Source: Hordeum vulgare subsp. vulgare
Taxonomy: Eukaryota; Streptophyta; Magnoliopsida; Poales; Poaceae
Reading direction: 5' to 3'
DNA length: 64,000 bases
Assembly (NCBI RefSeq): GCF_904849725.1
Contig: NC_058524.1
Location: 485,715,763 to 485,779,762 of the forward strand
Position 1 is the stretch's first letter; each line of letters opens with the position of its first letter. The notes under the pieces are model-generated. The model was not told the DNA's origin. It worked only from the letters and a program-made list of their open reading frames with translations, and searched no databases. The position numbers and the translations under genes were made by a program. Of the stretch, positions 60,099 through 64,000 are shown in pieces.

Positions 60099-61901
60099 AG
60101 GTGTAGAACTCCACGTAGAGTCGTCATATTTGTTAGAACTTTAATAACTTAATTAGCACCCTCCTTATCTGGCATATATTTAACGTACAAGGCCAACTTA
60201 TAAAGCACACTTTCATTCAGTTGTTGTGTGTGACGTGAAAAAGACATTTCACCTCATTGAGGAAAAAAGTGTCCCATTAACGAGTGGCTCCCATGATATG
60301 GAGACAACCTATATGAAAACTGCGAATTTACGCTTCACTACACAACCATCGTGTGCATATAGACTACAATTCATATGTGTTATGGAGGCTATAGTTGCTC
60401 TTAGAGAATATCACATTAGATCATCTACATCAACATATAGCTGACGATGATGGCCCGATCAGCCCACATTTTTCGTCCATTGCAATCACAAACCTTAAGC
60501 TCCATTTCCCAAATCCATATTACGTCATGTATTAACTACTGTAATGCTACTCGTAGTTGGAGATGTAGACTTTTGTGTCCGCATAGCCCGACGGACAGGC
60601 CTCCTGGTTGTGGGCCACCGCACGTGCCTCTGGCTCCTCTTAGGACTAGATGTCCATGAACAGTTTGTCGACCTCCGTCCTTGCCTCGCGGAGGTACCGG
60701 CGGTTGGCCTTCAGCTCCAGCTCTGAGAAGATGGAGTCAAGGTTGGTCTGGTGCTCTGCCACCTCCTTCGCTTGGGCGACCTCATAATCCCCTTCAAATC
60801 TGACTTGGGCAACCAGAAGTGATGGCTTCTCCCCGCCTTCCTCATCCTTCATCTTTGTTTACGGTGCCTGCTCCTCCTCCTCCTCATGCTCTAGAGAGTC
60901 TAGAGGCACGAGACTGCAATCAAAGTGGTGAGTCGGGCCAAATCTGCTTTAGAAGTTGTCGTCGGTGCTCCGAAGTGAGCATCGCGTACATGGTGACCCG
61001 TTGTCGGGCAGAGCTACAGGAGAAGGGGAAATGGAATGTGCCTAGGGCCGGGTGCCGTCGTCCAACTTAAATAGCCAGATTTGGCCTCTTATGCGGCACG
61101 TCATCGTGTCTTTCTCACCAGACTGGTGGTTAACAACGAGTGTCCGCACAAGTTCCGCACGTCGGTTCAACGTGACGGACATGCCCGAGCGTCTGGAACT
61201 TCTCCTATCTGTCCCATATTTTGATTGTGTATGAGGGATGCTGGTAAGGTCAGATATATAGAGCTGGTTTGAGGAGCTCGACTGGATCATGTTTTTGCGA
61301 ACGGTCATTCATGCGAACGTATAAGAGCGCTCGAGGAGACCGAATCTAAATGGCCTTATCAACAATTTACATGCTCTACTGCACACATTCACGGTCCTCT
61401 AGATTATCATTGTCCCTTGTCCTTGCACTCTTACATTCCTTTGAGATCCATGCTATCCAATTAACTTACTATATGTAATTTTCTATTTTTTATTTGTATA
61501 ACATATGTATTTCAACAACTTGCAGGTCAACCAAACTTTAATACTTCAATGTGTGAAAATACTTCCGTATATTTTGGTCTGACATAAATATATATAATAT
61601 GATTTTATTTGAGTAAAAAAGTTATTTCAAGCATTTATGATACAAGAAAAAATCTGGAAGTTTTGTCCCCGTTCTAATTAATTAGAATGGTTTGTTGTCC
61701 CATAAGGTTTGAAGCTATATGTTTAAGATAAAGAAAAAGACAAAAGTACATGCACGAATTGCGATTCGGAAAATGGATGACTAGATAAGAGGTGTGAGAG
61801 CATGTCTAGTAAATACATTTAGTAAGCTATGAAGATTAAAGTACTATATTTTTGCGGAGAGATTGTAGATTAAGCTGCAGCAAAGCCTTCAACAAGCATC
61901 G
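60099..61901 (-). other. unassigned region with a broken minus-strand gene-like segment
   Basis: The minus strand at ~61000-60646 reads MYAMLTSEHRRQLLKQIWP and then, in another frame from 60852, MKDEEGGEKPSLLVAQVRFE, and ANRRYLREARTEVDKLFMDI. The tail is helical and charged. It resembles decayed genes that recur in Triticeae repeats, but I cannot name it. The rest is AT-rich without features. Confidence 0.3.
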
Positions 61902-62241
61902 TAAGAGTAAGTACAATAAAACTAAGTCAGTTGACTATAAGGAATAAAGTAATGTATTTTTGTCTAGTTAGAGGAAAGAGAAGAGGAGAGAGAAGGTAAG
62001 CGGACTCTTCGCTAAGAGCCAGTTCTAGCACGTGCTCCTAGGCATTTTGTAAGTATGAAAGGTGGGCCATATAATAATAAAAGTAGTACACCTTCATAAT
62101 GAACTATTGTACATGTTGGCTATAAGAAAAACTCTAGCACACCCCGCATAATGCCGGCTCGCAAAACGCGTTTGCAATTTGCGCAAAACCCCTTTTACGG
62201 GCCGGCGCGGCCTGACATGGATGCAGACCCCCCAAACGGAC

Positions 62242-62280
62242 CCGTATAAAAGTATATTCGTCGAATATGCTTTTATACGG
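62242..62280. repeat. near-perfect 39-bp palindrome
   Basis: CCGTATAAAAGTATATTCG, one spacer T, then CGAATATGCTTTTATACGG; 18 of 19 pairs match. It lies ~115 bases inside the left end of the Harbinger-like element, downstream of the gene stop on the minus strand. Confidence 0.85.
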
Positions 62281-62473
62281 ATCGGCTTTTGTGGGGTCTG
62301 TTCGGACACGGCCGCGTCGCCCCGAAAACAGAATACGCTCAATTCTCGCATTTGACATAAGTTCTCACAAATAAGTTCAAATTCAAACAAACATAACATA
62401 TTTTTCGCGAAAATAAAAGCCAAGTTCAGTACGACAAACGCAAAAGAGGGTCTTGCATCATCTTGGTCGATCT

Positions 62474-63612
62474 TCACTCCGCGCCATCGAGTCCATCTTG
62501 AAGTTCATCGGCATTGTCATCATATGGAGCAGAGAAGACCATTCTCCTCTTCAAGATCTCTCTCCTTGCCATATCATGCCATGTTTTGATGAGGTCGTCC
62601 ATGTCATCGCGGTTCATTGACATGATCTTGTTCTCTTCGGTGAGCAACAGAGATTCTTTGTCGATCAACTTTCACTTCTCGCACTTTTGGAGCAACTCCC
62701 AACAATGCTTTAGTTTGAAGAATTTGCCTTCCAAAACTTTCATGTCTTTGTATTTATGTTGGGCAATCTTGTCCTACACAATGTGAACAAAGTGATGTAA
62801 TCAATTCTCATGATGCAAATATGATTACACACAACTTGAACAAAGGCAAAACAAACTCACATAGTCGGATTCAACGGTCCCACTTGAAAGTGCATTGCGT
62901 ACTTGCTCCAAGCAAGCTGCCCAACGACTGCACATAGGCTTGATATTCTCCCAACGCCCTTCAAACGACCGAAATGTGCGAGGAGTCCTATTGGGATACT
63001 TTTCCATAATGCGGAAGTATTGATTTTCGATCCTTTGCCAATATCTCTTGGCGGTTTGAAATGTACCCGTGCATACATCAAGAGACACCGCACTCCATAC
63101 TTGGATCAAAGTTTGATCTGCCAAGATCATGTAGTTCTTCGATCTTTCGCTATATTGAACGATTGACAAGTCACGAGCTATCGCAACAAATAGCGAAAAC
63201 GAAAGGAAATGTCCATGACCGAAGACGCATACCTTCCGGCCATTTCGTCGAACACCTCGCTTGCGGGGGGAGCGACACCGTTGAGCGGCATCGCCGGGGC
63301 ATCTCTTTCCGGGATGGAGTGAGAAGATGAAGGAGGAGCCTGAATCCTCTTCCTCTTGACTCCGGCATCCTTGGTGACCTTCTCCGCCGCCGGCCGAGAT
63401 CGCACAACAGCGTTAGCGCCCGGAGCGCGAGCCTTCGTGCCGGGGGCTGTCGGATTTCCGCCCGGCACGACCACGTTGCCCTGCCGCTTGCGGGCAAGTG
63501 CGGCACTAGCTTGAGCGACGGCCGGACCAACATGGCCGGCGATGAGATATGCCCGAGGGGAAGGAGCGTGCGCGACCTCGACGGTGACGGGGGGCAGCAA
63601 GGAGGCGTCCAT
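62474..63612 (-). pseudogene. SANT/Myb-like (Harbinger ORF1 / NAM-associated type) gene, three exons, one TGA
   Basis: A probable DNA-binding partner of a Harbinger transposase, acting in the nucleus. Exon 1 (63612-63233, MDASLLPPVT...) is proline/alanine-rich with a basic patch (GVKRKRIQ). Exon 2 (63149-62861) holds the trihelix-like domain with SERSKNYMILADQTLIQVW, the block YWQRIENQYFRIMEKYPNRT and WENIKPMCSRWAACLEQV. Exon 3 (62773-62474) holds AQHKYKDMKVLEGKFFKLKH and a helical tail ending DGLDGAE. Both introns are GT-AG and phases fit exactly (380 + 289 + 300 bp, 323 codons with stop). A single TGA at 62672-62674 (codon 257), where the family usually has a Trp, interrupts it. The start is the first ATG after a GC-rich leader. 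It could also be called a transposon-derived host-type gene. Confidence 0.78.
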
Positions 63613-64000
63613 GGCGACGAGGGACGGCCGCGGAGGATGCACCGGAGCGTGCGGTGGCGAGGCAATGGTGGCGGCGGGTGGGGGGAGCGGGAAAGGCCGC
63701 GCGGAAATTCCCTCCCGCCAAATCTTGCTGCTGATAGAGGCAGAGCTCGGGTCGGCCTCCCGGCCTGTGAAACTAGAGGTTGGGGGAAGTTTTGCCGCGC
63801 CCCGCAAAAATATTTGCGGGCCGGGACGGGATGCGGGTCTAATCGGGCAGGTTTTTCCGCCCCGACCCGCACTTTGGCGGTTATTTTGCAGGTCGGGGCG
63901 AGATGCGGGGTCTGCTAGAGTTGTTGTAAGATGGGCTATAGATGACATGTCAATGGCTTATAGCCAACAGTTGGCTATACTATTGTAGTTGCTCTAAGGG

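Larger units (their letters stand above)
62126..63926 (-). mobile_element. Harbinger-like non-autonomous transposon carrying a SANT/Myb-like gene
   Basis: Ends GAAAAACTCTAGCACACCCC and, inverted from the right, CAACAACTCTAGCAGACCCC form terminal inverted repeats. The 3-bp duplication TAA (62123-62125 and 63927-63929) is typical of PIF/Harbinger. Its single gene is a three-exon SANT/Myb-like protein of the kind encoded as ORF1 in this superfamily. The DDE transposase gene is missing, so it would need help from another element. Confidence 0.8.
61902..63998. mobile_element. MITE split by the Harbinger-like element
   Basis: Left end TAAGAGTAAGTACAATA and right end TATTGTAGTTGCTCTAA are imperfect inverted repeats. 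Internal blocks such as TTGGCTATAAG and CTTATAGCCAAC are also inverted. Without the inserted 1801-bp element and one TAA it is about 290 bp. It lies at the window edge, so its target duplication cannot be read. Confidence 0.65.

Noticed and set aside
63511..63988. Plus-strand frames of 135-148 codons at the right edge
   Set aside because: Antisense of exon 1 and leader of the SANT-like gene; glycine- and arginine-rich by composition, no domain.

Overview
This 64-kb window looks like nuclear intergenic DNA from a large-genome grass, most likely Triticeae (wheat, Aegilops or barley type). Nearly all of it is transposable elements: Copia LTRs with the TGTTGGGGAACG terminus, Gypsy LTRs starting TGATACGTCTC, a CACTA element, a Harbinger-like element and MITEs. 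No bacterial signals, CRISPR array, rRNA or tRNA gene is visible, and I see no intact ordinary host gene.

Layout. (1) 1-1054 is unassigned flank. (2) 1055-37770 is one nest of five layers. A Copia LTR remnant (1055-1290 + 36307-37770) was split by a full-length Copia element on the minus strand (1291-36301, TSD CTAAT). One LTR of that Copia took a 3.3-kb LTR-like insertion (2303-5604). The other took Gypsy element A (minus strand, 11762-34663, TSD GAGAT). One LTR of A holds a young inverted duplication (11665-14887). The other LTR of A was hit by Gypsy element B (plus strand, 19403-33592, TSD GGCAT), a relative of A. B in turn holds a CACTA-type transposon (25186-31380, TSD ACC). (3) 38132-50563 holds two decayed elements of the Transposase_28 ('putative gypsy type') class in opposite orientation, a TGTCG...CAACA LTR, a CACTA-like element with an exonuclease-like pseudogene, and a Sabrina-like LTR. 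(4) 50564-64000 holds a 200-bp polypyrimidine tract, a Gypsy gag-protease remnant, a solo LTR with TSD GTGAT, a foldback MITE, and a Harbinger-like element (TSD TAA) with a three-exon SANT/Myb-like gene, itself inserted in another MITE.

Most notable content. The CACTA element carries exon-sized pieces of at least three host genes (NAP1-type histone chaperone, ESCRT subunit VPS60, ribosomal protein uL5/RPL11), all on the minus strand with several splice sites preserved, and no transposase. The ~1.36-kb palindrome with a 35-bp loop looks like a hairpin-primed template switch, or else an assembly artefact. Gypsy elements A and B encode only gag (B: gag plus protease) and no reverse transcriptase or integrase; each has one apparent frameshift in a homopolymer. 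The Harbinger-like gene is intact across three exons except for one TGA codon.

All family names come from motifs recognised by eye. No database search was run.
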